Part shown: in pieces, positions 18,734-29,690 of the stretch
How positions within the stretch are numbered: position 1 is the first letter of the stretch
Layout: every line of letters starts with the position of its first letter
Assembly: GCF_001623525.1 (NCBI RefSeq)
Contig: NZ_CP015225.1
Span: 5,344,501 to 5,408,500, forward strand
Length of the DNA stretch: 64,000 nucleotides
DNA from: Pseudomonas fluorescens
Lineage (GTDB): Bacteria > Pseudomonadota > Gammaproteobacteria > Pseudomonadales > Pseudomonadaceae
Direction: 5' to 3'
Program-made: the position numbers and the translations under genes
The notes under the pieces: generated by a model
The model's database searches: none
The model's input: only the letters and a program-made list of their open reading frames with translations
What the model was told of the DNA's origin: nothing

Positions 18734-18753
18734 AAAGCGAAAATTTCCGCTTT
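18734..18753. promoter_or_regulatory. 20-bp dyad upstream of the cytochrome b561 gene
   Basis: The arms AAAGCG and CGCTTT surround an AT-rich centre. The whole 20 bp is its own reverse complement apart from one mismatched pair of positions. Outer sequence (TCGATATTT on the left, AAATCGATAGA on the right) extends the symmetry imperfectly. It lies 54 bases before the b561 start, a plausible operator position. No regulator is identified. Confidence 0.5.
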
Positions 18754-18806
18754 AAATCGATAGATAACTCGCTAGTCTTGGACGCAGTTTTTACAGGATA
18801 TGAGCA

Positions 18807-19358
18807 ATGCAGCTACGCAACTCTTCTTCTCGTTATGGCTGGGTCAGTATCACCCTGCACTGGGGCATTGCGCTGGTGGTGTATGGGTTGTTCGCCCTAG
18901 GCCTGTGGATGGTCGGCCTGGATTACTACAGCACCTGGCGCAAAGACGCGCCAGACCTGCACAAGAGCATTGGCCTGGTGCTGCTGGCAGTCATGTTGCT
19001 GCGGGTGATCTGGCGTTTCGTCAGCCCGCCGCCACCGACCCTGCAAAGCTATGGGCGCCTCACCCGTATCGGCGCCAAGCTTGGCCATAGTGCTCTGTAT
19101 CTCGGGTTGTTCGCCGTGATGATCGCCGGTTACCTGATTTCCACCGCAGACGGTGTCGGGATTCCGGTGTTTGGTTTGTTCGAAGTCCCCGCGCTGGTGT
19201 CCGGACTGCCCGATCAGGCAGACGTCGCTGGCGAGATTCACCTGTACCTGGCATGGGCGTTGGTTATTTTTTCCGGCCTCCATGCGTTGGCAGCATTGAA
19301 ACACCACTTTATCGACCGTGACGCGACCCTCAAGCGAATGCTGGGGCGCCAAGCCTGA
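18807..19358 (+). CDS. cybB: Cytochrome b561
   Basis: A 183-residue di-heme membrane cytochrome with four predicted helices. The His ligands appear in [21 protein letters not shown] and [29 protein letters not shown], as in the CybB family. It probably oxidises quinol or handles superoxide in the inner membrane (family knowledge). The yceI-type gene follows 32 bases later in the same direction, a common pair in proteobacteria. Confidence 0.93.
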   Translation: MQLRNSSSRYGWVSITLHWGIALVVYGLFALGLWMVGLDYYSTWRKDAPDLHKSIGLVLLAVMLLRVIWRFVSPPPPTLQSYGRLTRIGAKLGHSALYLGLFAVMIAGYLISTADGVGIPVFGLFEVPALVSGLPDQADVAGEIHLYLAWALVIFSGLHALAALKHHFIDRDATLKRMLGRQA

Positions 19359-19390
19359 TGTTCAACCTCGACTCCAAAGGAATAGAAAGC

Positions 19391-19987
19391 ATGTTGAAAA
19401 AGACGCTCGCCGCCCTGGCAATCGGTTCTGCCCTGCTGTCGGCCGGCCAGGCCATGGCTGCCGACTACGTGGTCGACAAGGAAGGCCAGCACGCCTTCGT
19501 CGACTTCAAGATCAGCCACCTGGGCTATAGCTACATCACCGGTACTTTCAAGGACATCGACGGCAAGTTCAGCTTCGACGCCGCCAAGCCAGAAGACAGC
19601 AAGATCGAGTTCAACGTACGTACCGCCAGCGTGTTCACCAACCACGCCGAGCGCGACAAGCACATCGCCAGCAAGGACTTCCTGGAAGTGTCCAAGTACG
19701 CCGATGCCAAGTTCGTGTCCACCAGCGTCAAATCCACCGGTAAGAATGCCGCTGGCAAAGAGACTGCCGACGTGACCGGCGACCTGACGCTGCACGGCGT
19801 GACCAAGCCAATCGTGGTCAAGGCCACCTTCCTGGGTGAAGGCAAGGATCCATGGGGCGGCTACCGTGCCGGCTTCGAGGGCACCACCAGCATCAAGCGT
19901 TCGGACTTCGGCAAGATGATGGACCTGGGTCCACAATCCGACGCCGTTGAGCTGTACATCTCGTTTGAAGGTGTCAAAGCGAAGTAA
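19391..19987 (+). CDS. yceI: YceI family periplasmic lipid-binding protein
   Basis: A 198-residue protein with a clear signal peptide ([20 protein letters not shown], cleaved after AMA). The mature part is a lipocalin-like YceI domain ([46 protein letters not shown]). Relatives bind polyisoprenoids. Start at 19391 is preferred over the in-frame 19358 because the signal peptide begins there and AAAGGAA precedes it. It forms a unit with cybB and ends at a strong terminator. Confidence 0.95.
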   Translation: MLKKTLAALAIGSALLSAGQAMAADYVVDKEGQHAFVDFKISHLGYSYITGTFKDIDGKFSFDAAKPEDSKIEFNVRTASVFTNHAERDKHIASKDFLEVSKYADAKFVSTSVKSTGKNAAGKETADVTGDLTLHGVTKPIVVKATFLGEGKDPWGGYRAGFEGTTSIKRSDFGKMMDLGPQSDAVELYISFEGVKAK

Positions 19988-20000
19988 CCTTCGCACTGAC

Positions 20001-20040
20001 AAAAAACGCCCCTGGTCTTGCGATCAGGGGCGTTTTTTAT
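20001..20040. terminator. Rho-independent terminator after yceI
   Basis: A GC stem (CGCCCCTG with CAGGGGCG) with a TCTTGCGA-type loop is flanked by A6 on the left and T6 on the right, so it could work in both directions. Confidence 0.93.
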
Positions 20041-20070
20041 TGCGCGGATTCGGGCAACACAGAGAATCCT

Positions 20071-20153
20071 GTGGGAGCTTGCTTGCAATGGCGTCTTACC
20101 GGTCGACTTGATGTTGACTGACATACCGCTATCGCGAGCAAGCTCGCTCCCAC
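20071..20153. repeat. REPIN (GTGGGAGC...GAGC type)
   Basis: Left arm GTGGGAGCTTGCTTGCAA is degenerate; right arm ATCGCGAGCAAGCTCGCTCC is intact. It lies between two terminators. Confidence 0.8.
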
Positions 20154-20172
20154 ATTTGGAATTGTGTTGGAC

Positions 20173-20212
20173 CAAAAAAAAGCCCCAGGTCGTGAGACCT
20201 GGGGCATTTTTC
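20173..20212 (-). terminator. Rho-independent terminator for rhlE
   Basis: The stem GCCCCAGGT/ACCTGGGGC has a short CGTGAG loop. On the minus strand it ends in a T-rich run about 16 bases after the rhlE stop. Confidence 0.92.
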
Positions 20213-20227
20213 AAGGCTTGGAAAAAC

Positions 20228-22096
20228 TCAGCGATTGCGTGTCAGCAATGCCGGTTTTTCGCCCCGTGGACGGCTTGGCAGTTGATCCAGCTGTTCAGGC
20301 GTCGGGAAACGATCGGCTTTCGACTCCTTGTGCATGATCTTCGGCTGGTTGCTGCGCGGGTTCTGCACGGCGGGTTCCTGACGAGGCTGGTCCTCACGGG
20401 CCGGACGGCGCGGGCGGGTGTCATCACGGCGAGCCTGACCGTCACGCGGGGCACCGTTGCGTGGGCCGCTGCGCTTGGCCGGTGGCGTGCCGGTGGACGA
20501 GCCGTTGCTGTTGCGCGGGCCATTCTGGCGGCCTTGTGGCTGGCCGCTGCGCGGCGCGCCTGCAGCTGCACCCTGTGCCGGGGCACCCGGGCGACGACCA
20601 CGGCCCTGGGCCGGTTTCTGCTGGGGCACGTAGTCGACGCGGTTACCGAAGTTATCGATATCGTCGTCCAGGAACTCGTCCGGGGCACGATCAGCCGCGG
20701 CGCGCGGGGCTGGACGCTGCTGTTCACGGGCTGGCGTGCCTTCGCGGGGCTTCTGTTCGCGGGCTGGGCGTTCGCCGCGGCCGTTGCTGTTGCTGGCTGA
20801 CTTTTCCTTGCCCTTGTCCTTGCCTTTGTCTTTGCGGCCGCCACCACCACCGCTGCCATTCGGACCGTCGCCACGCGGGCCACGGGCATTGCGCGGATTG
20901 CGCACGTCCGGACGTTCGCGCACTTCAGGCTTCTCGGCCTCGATGGTGCTGGCATCGAAGCCCATCAGGTCGCCGTCGGCAATTTTCTGCTTGGTCATGC
21001 GCTCGATGCTTTTGAGCAGCTTTTCTTCGTCCGGTGCGACCAGCGAGATCGCTTCGCCCGAGCGACCGGCCCGGCCAGTACGGCCGATACGGTGCACGTA
21101 GTCTTCATCGACGTTCGGCAGTTCGAAGTTGACCACGTGAGGCAGTTGGTCGATGTCCAGGCCACGGGCCGCGATGTCGGTGGCCACCAGGATGCGCACT
21201 TCGCCGGCCTTGAAGTCGGCGAGGGCTTTGGTGCGGGCGTTCTGGCTCTTGTTACCGTGGATCGCCACAGCCGGCAGGCCATGCTTGTCCAGGTATTCGG
21301 CCAGGCGGTTGGCGCCGTGCTTGGTGCGGGTGAACACCAGGACCTGTTCCCAGGCACCGGCGGTAATCAGGTGCGCCAGCAGGGCACGCTTGTGGCTGGC
21401 CGGCAGGCGGAAGACGCGTTGCTCGATGCGCTCGACCGTGGTGTTCGGTGGCGTGACTTCGATGCGCTCCGGGTTGTGCAGCAGCTTGCCAGCCAAGTCG
21501 GTGATGTCCTTGGAGAACGTCGCCGAAAACAGCAGGTTCTGACGCTTGGCGGGCAGGCGAGCGAGGACTTTCTTCACGTCATGGACAAAGCCCATGTCGA
21601 GCATGCGGTCGGCTTCGTCCAGCACGAGGATTTCCACGTGGGACAAATCGACGCTGCCCTGGCCGGCCAGGTCCAGCAGGCGACCGGGGCAGGCCACCAG
21701 TACATCGACGCCACGGGACATGGCCTGGACTTGGGGGTTCATGCCCACGCCGCCAAAAATGCAGGCGCTGACGAACTTCAGGTCGCGAGCGTAGACCTTG
21801 AAGCTCTCGTGTACCTGGGCCGCCAGTTCGCGGGTTGGGGTCAGGACCAGTACGCGCGGTTGGCGCGGGCCATGACGCTGGGACTTGTCTGGGTGACCGT
21901 TGGGGAACAACCGCTCCAGGATCGGAAGGGCGAAACCGCCGGTTTTACCAGTACCTGTCTGCGCCGCGACCATCAGGTCGCGACCTTGCAACACGGCGGG
22001 AATGGCCCGCTGTTGCACGGGGGTAGGCTGGGTATAGCCGGCGGCTTCGATGGCGCCGACTAAAGCCTCGGAGAGACCGAGGGAAGCAAAGGACAT
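20228..22096 (-). CDS. rhlE: DEAD-box ATP-dependent RNA helicase RhlE
   Basis: A 622-residue DEAD-box helicase: Q motif [51 protein letters not shown] and [10 protein letters not shown]. After about residue 385 comes a long low-complexity tail rich in Gly, Lys, Arg and Pro (many RP/GR/KGK units). RhlE proteins with such tails act in ribosome assembly, cold adaptation and RNA decay (family knowledge). Start at 22096 gives the canonical [13 protein letters not shown] terminator lies just downstream. Confidence 0.94.
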   Translation of the reverse strand: MSFASLGLSEALVGAIEAAGYTQPTPVQQRAIPAVLQGRDLMVAAQTGTGKTGGFALPILERLFPNGHPDKSQRHGPRQPRVLVLTPTRELAAQVHESFKVYARDLKFVSACIFGGVGMNPQVQAMSRGVDVLVACPGRLLDLAGQGSVDLSHVEILVLDEADRMLDMGFVHDVKKVLARLPAKRQNLLFSATFSKDITDLAGKLLHNPERIEVTPPNTTVERIEQRVFRLPASHKRALLAHLITAGAWEQVLVFTRTKHGANRLAEYLDKHGLPAVAIHGNKSQNARTKALADFKAGEVRILVATDIAARGLDIDQLPHVVNFELPNVDEDYVHRIGRTGRAGRSGEAISLVAPDEEKLLKSIERMTKQKIADGDLMGFDASTIEAEKPEVRERPDVRNPRNARGPRGDGPNGSGGGGGRKDKGKDKGKEKSASNSNGRGERPAREQKPREGTPAREQQRPAPRAAADRAPDEFLDDDIDNFGNRVDYVPQQKPAQGRGRRPGAPAQGAAAGAPRSGQPQGRQNGPRNSNGSSTGTPPAKRSGPRNGAPRDGQARRDDTRPRRPAREDQPRQEPAVQNPRSNQPKIMHKESKADRFPTPEQLDQLPSRPRGEKPALLTRNR

Positions 22097-22362
22097 GAGT
22101 AATCCTGTTTTAGTGAGGGCCTGGCCCAATGGGATAGTCTTGCCTGGCGCGAATGACGTTCAACATGGAAACGTCATCCCGTCCGGTCCTGCCGGGTCTG
22201 AAAGACGGGTCCGGACAGGGCTCGCGCGGGCTGGAAGCTGCGCTGTAGCGGTGTCGGGATGCCTTTTGCAAGACCGGGCGTCCGGGCGTGAGCCTGGCGG
22301 GAAGGCCGGAGTATAACAGAGCAAACGCCGTGCGCCGCTTTCCTGCTGCTCAACGGTTTATT
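22097..22362 (-). promoter_or_regulatory. rhlE promoter and long 5' leader
   Basis: On the minus strand an extended -10 (TGTTATACT) lies at 22318-22310, with no good -35. If used, the transcript would begin near 22303 and carry a roughly 205-base untranslated leader containing GC-rich inverted repeats (for example TCCGGAC and GTCCGG-type segments). No riboswitch family is recognised. Confidence 0.5.
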
Positions 22363-23139
22363 TCAACGTTGACCCAGGCCGGGCGAGATGACCTTGGCCA
22401 CTGGGCCGGCACCGTAGCGGGCGCTCAGTTCGGCATAGGCGGGTTCGCGCTTGAAACGCTTGAGTTCGGCACTGAAGCGTTGCACCAGCAAATCCATCCC
22501 GGCATTGCGCCGCACCGCCAGGTATTGGCTTTGGCGGCTCACGACCATCGGGTTTTCGGTAATCTGGTCGCCCAACTGCATGTGTTCGAGCACATGTCGG
22601 CCCACCCTGCGGTCGGTGATGAGCAGGTCGATGCGTCCCAACTGCAACTTGCCGAAATTGGCTTCGTGGGTTGGCGCCGTTTCCCGGGTGAACAGGGTCG
22701 ACTCACTGAAGGCCTGGCTGTAGAGATAACCGGGTGAGGTGCCGACGGTCAGGCCGCGCAGGTCATCGAGCGTGCGAAACGGATGGGGCCGGGCATTGGC
22801 GTAGAACATCACGAACTCTACGTCCGACAGCGGTTCGCTGGGGTAAAGCAGCATGGCATCGCGTTCATCGCTGTGGAAAATGTCCAGCGCACCGTCCGCC
22901 AACCCCTGCTCCAGCATCACCAGGCAACGCTTCCACGGCAGGAACTGCCATTCCACGTCGATACCCAGGCGCTTGAAGACAATGGCCGTGGTTTCGTAGT
23001 CCAGGCCCAGCATCTTGCCGTTCTCTTCGTAGACATACGGGGCCCAGGGTTCGGTGACAATGCGCAACTTCTCGGCCCGGGCAGTCATGCTCAGGCACAA
23101 GAGGAGAAGGGCTGTCAGTAACCGGGCAATAACGGGCAT
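22363..23139 (-). CDS. Orphan periplasmic solute-binding protein (PBP2, amino-acid type)
   Basis: A 258-residue protein with a signal peptide (MPVIARLLTALLLLCLSM, then TARA) and a bacterial extracellular solute-binding family 3 fold (LRIVTEPWAPYVYEENGKM, GLDYETTAIVFKRLGI, LTVGTSPGYLYSQAF). No ABC permease or ATPase gene is adjacent, so it may be a sensor partner or scavenging protein rather than a transporter component. A similar orphan is encoded at 54801-55538. Ligand unknown. Confidence 0.85.
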   Translation of the reverse strand: MPVIARLLTALLLLCLSMTARAEKLRIVTEPWAPYVYEENGKMLGLDYETTAIVFKRLGIDVEWQFLPWKRCLVMLEQGLADGALDIFHSDERDAMLLYPSEPLSDVEFVMFYANARPHPFRTLDDLRGLTVGTSPGYLYSQAFSESTLFTRETAPTHEANFGKLQLGRIDLLITDRRVGRHVLEHMQLGDQITENPMVVSRQSQYLAVRRNAGMDLLVQRFSAELKRFKREPAYAELSARYGAGPVAKVISPGLGQR

Positions 23140-23296
23140 GGCCTGAGGTTACGACGAGAACTCCTCAAATAGCTAGAGCGCTCTGGCTCGCGCCTTAGTT
23201 GCCTTTTACTTGCAGTCGGTGCAGATCGAAGGCTTCGCGGTATTTGTCCCGAGGCAAACACATCCATTCGGGGCCGAAGACCCTCACGACAACTGG

Positions 23297-23333
23297 ATAA
23301 AAAAAGGCCCTGGTTTTCACCAGGGCCTTTTGT
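23297..23333 (-). terminator. Rho-independent terminator for ahcY-metF
   Basis: The stem AGGCCCTGG/CCAGGGCCT with a TTTTCA loop is followed on the minus strand by a run of seven T. It lies shortly after the metF stop. Confidence 0.92.
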
Positions 23334-23349
23334 ACCACGGTATGGGCTG

Positions 23350-24195
23350 TTAACGCGGCAGCTTGAGGTTGTTCCATACCGCCAGGCTGGCTTCGGCCTG
23401 GTTCAGGGTATAGAAGTGCAGCCCCGGGGCTCCACCTTGCAACAATCGCTCGCACATTTGCGTGATGACTTCCTCGCCGAAGCTTTGGATGCTCGACGTG
23501 TCGTCACCATAAGCTTCCAGTTGCTTGCGGATCCAGCGTGGGATTTCTGCACCGCAGGCGTCAGAGAAGCGCGCCAGCTTGCTGTAGTTGGTGATCGGCA
23601 TGATCCCCGGTACCACAGGAATGTCGACGCCCAACTTGCGTATGCGCTCGACGAAGTAGAAATAACTGTCGGCGTTGAAGAAGTACTGGGTGATCGCGCT
23701 GTTGGCGCCAGCATTGGCCTTGCGGACGAAGTTGCGCAAATCGTCTTCGAAATTGCGCGCCTGGGGGTGCATTTCCGGGTATGCCGCGACTTCGATATGG
23801 AAGTGCTCGCCAGTTTCTTCGCGAATGAACTCAACCAGGTCATTGGCGTGGCGCAGCTCGCCGCTGGCCATGCCCATGCCTGACGGCAGGTCGCCGCGCA
23901 GGGCAACGATGCGCTTGATGCCAGCGGCCTTGTACTGGGTCAGCAGGCTTCGCAGGTCGTCCTTGCTGTCACCCACGCAAGACAGGTGAGGGGCGGCCGG
24001 GACTTTGACTTCGCTTTCAAGCTGCAACACGGTGTTCATGGTGCGGTCACGGGTCGAGCCGCCGGCGCCATAGGTGCAGGAGAAGAAGTCGGGGTTGTAG
24101 CTGGCCAACTGACGGGCAGTGGCGATCAGTTTTTCATGCCCAGCATCGGTCTTCGTCGGGAAGAACTCGAAGCTGTAGCGACGGTCTTGGGACAT
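23350..24195 (-). CDS. metF: 5,10-methylenetetrahydrofolate reductase
   Basis: A 281-residue FAD enzyme that makes 5-methyl-THF for methionine synthesis. It begins MSQDRRYSFEFFPTKTDAG and contains CTYGAGGSTRD, ALRGDLP, ITQYFFNAD and GIMPITNY, all typical. ATG 24195 is preferred: AAGGA lies seven bases before it, whereas for the in-frame ATG at 24201 that site is one base away. It is downstream of ahcY on the same strand with a REPIN between, and a terminator follows. Confidence 0.96.
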   Translation of the reverse strand: MSQDRRYSFEFFPTKTDAGHEKLIATARQLASYNPDFFSCTYGAGGSTRDRTMNTVLQLESEVKVPAAPHLSCVGDSKDDLRSLLTQYKAAGIKRIVALRGDLPSGMGMASGELRHANDLVEFIREETGEHFHIEVAAYPEMHPQARNFEDDLRNFVRKANAGANSAITQYFFNADSYFYFVERIRKLGVDIPVVPGIMPITNYSKLARFSDACGAEIPRWIRKQLEAYGDDTSSIQSFGEEVITQMCERLLQGGAPGLHFYTLNQAEASLAVWNNLKLPR

Positions 24196-24242
24196 GGTCA
24201 TATCCTTGGAAACTCGTAGGCCGGTGAGGCGCTCAGGCTTGT

Positions 24243-24328
24243 GTGGGAGCGAGCTTGCTCGCGATTGCCATCGCCTCGCTCCGGCAGTTGGGCCGAGGTG
24301 TCTGCATCGCGAGCAAGCTCGCTCCCAC
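24243..24328. repeat. REPIN between ahcY and metF
   Basis: Inverted arms GTGGGAGCGAGCTTGCTCGC and GCGAGCAAGCTCGCTCCCAC are perfect complements separated by about 45 bp. In the ahcY-metF transcript it would fold into a long hairpin, possibly setting the relative output of the two genes (inference). Confidence 0.92.
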
Positions 24329-24362
24329 AAAGAGCCGGCTCCCCCTGGGGGAGCCGCGCCGA

Positions 24363-25976
<1,614 letters not shown>

Positions 25977-26094
25977 AGGGTTTCTGTCGGCAAATCGAAA
26001 TTGCCGATGATCGTCATAGGGCCCGCGACGTAGAGCCGGGCAGCCTGGTCTGCCATGATGCAGGCATTCATCGGCCAGACGCTCAGGAGTGAAC

Positions 26095-26496
26095 ATGAAT
26101 TTCCACACCCGCAAATGGGTCAAGCCCGAAGACCTCAATCCCAATGGCACGCTGTTCGGCGGCAGCCTGTTGCGTTGGATCGACGAGGAGGCGGCGATCT
26201 ACGCCATCGTCCAGCTGGGTAACCAGCGCGTGGTCACCAAGTACATCTCGGAAATCAATTTCGTCAGCGCTTCGCGTCAGGGCGACATCATCGAGCTGGG
26301 TATCACCGCCACCGAATTTGGCCGTACTTCCATTACCCTGACCTGCGAGGTGCGCAACAAAATCACCCGCAAGAGCATCCTGACCGTAGAGAAGATGGTC
26401 TTCGTCAACCTCGGCGAAGACGGCTTGCCGGCGCCTCACGGGCGGACCGAGATCAAGTACGTCAAGGATCAGTTCAAAGATGCTGTCGTCGAGTGA
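26095..26496 (+). CDS. Acyl-CoA thioesterase, YciA/hotdog family
   Basis: A 133-residue single hotdog domain that hydrolyses acyl-CoA thioesters. It shows NPNGTLFGGSLLRWIDEEAA, the family active-site helix with conserved Asn, Gly and Asp, and FVSASRQGDIIELG. ATG 26095 has AGGAG five bases upstream; the in-frame GTG at 26089 overlaps that site. The substrate range cannot be read from sequence. It is followed by an FNT-type gene in the same direction. Confidence 0.9.
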   Translation: MNFHTRKWVKPEDLNPNGTLFGGSLLRWIDEEAAIYAIVQLGNQRVVTKYISEINFVSASRQGDIIELGITATEFGRTSITLTCEVRNKITRKSILTVEKMVFVNLGEDGLPAPHGRTEIKYVKDQFKDAVVE

Positions 26497-26583
26497 GATC
26501 GATAGCGGTTTCAGGCCCAGGTGACTGAACAGCTCCGAACGCCGCGTGTCGTAGGTACATCACGCCACCGGTTCAGGAGCTGT

Positions 26584-27465
26584 ATGGACACCCACAAAGA
26601 CGGCAAGACCCCTGACCTTTCGGCCCAGGAGCAGCACGAAGTCGACCGCAACCAGCCGCCACGGGCCGCGGTGCTGCATGAAATCATCCGCACCCAGGGT
26701 AATCAGGAATTGGAGCGCAGTATCGCCGCGCTCTGGTGGTCGGCCCTGGCGGCTGGGTTGACCATGGGCCTGTCGCTGATGGCGATGGGCTTGCTCAACT
26801 CCCGGTTGCCGGACCACGAAGGCTTCAAGGTGATCGCCAGTTTCGGTTACTGCGCCGGCTTTCTCGCGGTGATCCTCGCCCGCCAGCAGTTGTTCACCGA
26901 AAACACCCTGACCGCCGTGCTGCCGATCATGAGCAAACCCACCCTGGGCAACTTCGGTCGACTGTTGCGGCTCTGGGGCGTGGTGCTGGTGGGTAACCTG
27001 TGTGGCACCTTGCTGGTGGCCTACGTGATGCTGCACCTGCCGATTTTCGACCCGCGCACCGACCAGGCCTTCCTGGAGATCGGCCGCAAGGTGATGGAGA
27101 ACGACACCGGCCAGATGTTCGCCAAGGGCATCATTTCCGGCTGGATGATCGCCACCATGGTCTGGATGATCCCATCCATGGAAAGCGCCAAGATGTGGAT
27201 CATCACTCTGATTACTTACCTGATGGCGCTGGGGGATTTCACCCACATCGTCGTCGGCTCGGCCGAGGTGTCGTATCTGGTCTTCGCCGGGCAGTTGTCG
27301 TGGGAGGACTTCTGGATGGTGTTCGCCGGGCCGACGTTGGCGGGGAATATCATCGGTGGCAGCTTTATTTTTGCGCTGATCAGCCATGCGCAGATTCGCA
27401 GTGAAGTGGGCTTGCCCAAAGATAAAGGCGCTGCTGAACCAGCGCGTCGCATCGACCCGGAGTAG
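26584..27465 (+). CDS. Formate/nitrite transporter (FNT) family protein, YfdC-like
   Basis: A 293-residue protein with a hydrophilic N-terminus of about 45 residues, then six membrane helices with FNT-type half-repeats (SALAAGLTMGLSLM, KGIISGWMIATMVWM, GDFTHIVVGSAEV, GNIIGGSFIFALI). The ATG 26584 has CAGGAG upstream and is preferred to the GTG at 26521. E. coli YfdC is the nearest known relative; its substrate is unsettled. No formate or nitrite genes are nearby. Confidence 0.87.
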   Translation: MDTHKDGKTPDLSAQEQHEVDRNQPPRAAVLHEIIRTQGNQELERSIAALWWSALAAGLTMGLSLMAMGLLNSRLPDHEGFKVIASFGYCAGFLAVILARQQLFTENTLTAVLPIMSKPTLGNFGRLLRLWGVVLVGNLCGTLLVAYVMLHLPIFDPRTDQAFLEIGRKVMENDTGQMFAKGIISGWMIATMVWMIPSMESAKMWIITLITYLMALGDFTHIVVGSAEVSYLVFAGQLSWEDFWMVFAGPTLAGNIIGGSFIFALISHAQIRSEVGLPKDKGAAEPARRIDPE

Positions 27466-27503
27466 GCGGGAGCCGGTTCATAGGCTCCCGGTGGGCGTGG
27501 CGG

Positions 27504-29447
27504 CTATTTGAATTGCATGTCGCGCAGTGTCTGGCGGGTTGTCGACTTCGGATTGAGTAGCCCCGTGGAGCGCGACCTGTACTTCGCGATGACCCGTTCA
27601 AGTGAATTGTTGAACGCGATCTTCTGCTCTAATGAATTCTTGGACGCCTTTGGATCTTGCACTTCCTGCAATTCCCGGATGGCCCCGTTGATCAGCTTGA
27701 TGTTCGTATTGGGCTGGCCGCTGAGAAAGCGCGCAGGACTCAGTACGTGTTGCACGACGTTACGGGCGCGGGTGGCAACGTCCTGCTGGTGCATTTGCTC
27801 GACGGCCTGCTGGGTCACCACGGAAATGCCGCTGGGCGCGCCTTTGTCCCATTCGGCGGCGGCCTGCAGGAACTGCATGAAGTCCGGGTCATTGCCGTGA
27901 TTGAGGCGTTTTGCCAGCCATTCCAACTGGTCGGGTTGATCCGCAAGCTGGTCGAGGGCCCGGATGGCCATGTGCATCTCTGGCGTGGGTTCAAGCTTGG
28001 AGGACGTTTCGTTGGCTGTCTTGATCGCTTTCTTTAATTCTTTCAGCGCCACTTGTGCGTGCCGCCTGAAGGCGATCACCTCGGCGCAGGCTTCGTCGTG
28101 CTCCAGCTCTGCGCTTAGCTGCTCTAACGTTTCGTCGTCAAACGCCAGCAGGGCCTCCCTGATCGAGGCAAACGAATAGGTTAGCTGAGTGGCGTTGCGC
28201 TCGTCCAAATGGGTTTGGACAGCCTTGCGCAGTTCTTCCTGAAGAAAATTCTTTGTCTTCTTGGACATACTGAAATTGACCGTTCCATTCAACAGGTCGG
28301 AGTAATTGCCTGTTTTGAATATCAGCGGCACGACGACAGTATGTTCGGCAAAACGCTTCAGTTGCTCGGCATTCCACACAGAGCTGGCCGTATGGGGAGC
28401 CTTGAGAAGTCTATCGATCAGGGCTGACATGCCCGTACCCCGCTGGGGTCCCTGGTCTGATTCTTCGGCCTCGAATACCAGGATCAAGTGTTCGCCGTCC
28501 GGGATCGGGCTCATGGCGGTAACCGGGTTATAGATAGCGGGTACCGGTGTATTGTTCAGGATGCCACCGTCGGCAAATGCCGTGGTGGTGCCCATGGGTT
28601 GGAACGGCTGCCCTTGCAGGGTCGGCTTGCTGAACACCACTGGCAGCGACGCGGAGATATGCGCTGCCACGGCAATGTCCATATCCGGGGTCAGGTCGGC
28701 GCTGAAGACCACCGATTGCGTGCCTTCCTCGAACATGGCGGTGCCGGTCATTTCTAACGTCTTGATCTGCGGGATCTCTTTGCTCAGGACCGCCAGGTCG
28801 GCAAAAGTGACGTATTTTTTCACTTGCACTTTGGCGACGATTTCTAAGGCCTCCTTGGAAAGTGGAGTCTTGGCTTCGGCACAACGCTGTAGAAACGCCG
28901 CGCAGGATTCCTTTCTGATCAGTTCCTCCAGCGGTATCCCCTTGGAGCCCAGACGTGGCAACAAATCACAGAGCAATTGCGCCAGCGGAATATTTTTCAA
29001 TTGCTCGCCCAATTTCGATAACCTGTTCTGCCAGATGGAAACCTCGGGCTTGCTGCTGTTGAGCAACTCAACGAGGGAGATGTCATCGGAGATCCTGTCG
29101 AAGCCCGCATGACTCATGCCGCTGGCGAGTAAAGCGGCCGATATCGCCCCCGCAGAGGCACCTGAAATCTTTTCGATTAGATCCATGACACCGTTGGCTT
29201 CGAGTGCATCGACGAAGCCGGAATAAGCCACCCCCTTGGCACCACCGCCACTCAGGACCAGTATTGTGATGGTAGGCCGATTCATACTGACTTGGACGCT
29301 ACCGTCCTCATTTCGAACGAGGGTGATCGACCGGTCTGTCGCGCCGCAGACCAACTGTTGGGGGCCTTCAGGGGAAGCTTGTTCGGCAAGCAGGTGTACG
29401 TTTTCATAAACGCGAAAGGAGGGGGTGTGTTGCGAGATCTCTAGCAT
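27504..29447 (-). CDS. ExoU-like patatin phospholipase A2
   Basis: A 647-residue protein that resembles P. aeruginosa ExoU along its length. The oxyanion loop SGGGAKGVAYSG (66-77), nucleophile elbow SGASAG (Ser98) and DGG (Asp293) give the Ser-Asp dyad. Shared blocks include AALLASGMS, IPQIKTL-MTGTAMFE, AAHISASLPVVF, TVVVPL, LLNGTVNFSM and SFASIREALLAFDD. The N-terminus before the loop is about 44 residues shorter than in ExoU, where secretion and chaperone binding reside. No SpcU-like gene is adjacent. Base composition is visibly more AT-rich than neighbours. ExoU is a ubiquitin-activated type III effector; the role here is inferred. Confidence 0.9.
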   Translation of the reverse strand: MLEISQHTPSFRVYENVHLLAEQASPEGPQQLVCGATDRSITLVRNEDGSVQVSMNRPTITILVLSGGGAKGVAYSGFVDALEANGVMDLIEKISGASAGAISAALLASGMSHAGFDRISDDISLVELLNSSKPEVSIWQNRLSKLGEQLKNIPLAQLLCDLLPRLGSKGIPLEELIRKESCAAFLQRCAEAKTPLSKEALEIVAKVQVKKYVTFADLAVLSKEIPQIKTLEMTGTAMFEEGTQSVVFSADLTPDMDIAVAAHISASLPVVFSKPTLQGQPFQPMGTTTAFADGGILNNTPVPAIYNPVTAMSPIPDGEHLILVFEAEESDQGPQRGTGMSALIDRLLKAPHTASSVWNAEQLKRFAEHTVVVPLIFKTGNYSDLLNGTVNFSMSKKTKNFLQEELRKAVQTHLDERNATQLTYSFASIREALLAFDDETLEQLSAELEHDEACAEVIAFRRHAQVALKELKKAIKTANETSSKLEPTPEMHMAIRALDQLADQPDQLEWLAKRLNHGNDPDFMQFLQAAAEWDKGAPSGISVVTQQAVEQMHQQDVATRARNVVQHVLSPARFLSGQPNTNIKLINGAIRELQEVQDPKASKNSLEQKIAFNNSLERVIAKYRSRSTGLLNPKSTTRQTLRDMQFK

Positions 29448-29690
29448 TCTGGTTCGTTCCGTGTACCCAAGAGGTGGAGACGAACTGTAAGCAATATCTG
29501 AAGGCTAATTGCGTTGTGACTCAACTGGACAAATATCCGCCGGCTGCAAACGGCAGTCGGCGAATCTCGATGAGAAGCGCTCTAGAACAAGGCTTCTAGA
29601 CGGTCGGTAAAACAGCTCGCACGCATGAGGACAAAATCCTACTGAAAGCGTCGCCCATTCGCTCGCGGGCCGGGTAGGTTTCTCAGGTGA

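Larger units (their letters stand above)
18217..18806. other. 590-bp gap with a REPIN and a probable regulatory dyad
   Basis: No credible gene is seen. The left half contains a REPIN (18282-18412). The centre (about 18430-18680) has no recognised signal. The right end is AT-rich and holds a dyad at 18734-18753 that precedes the cytochrome b561 gene. Confidence 0.6.
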
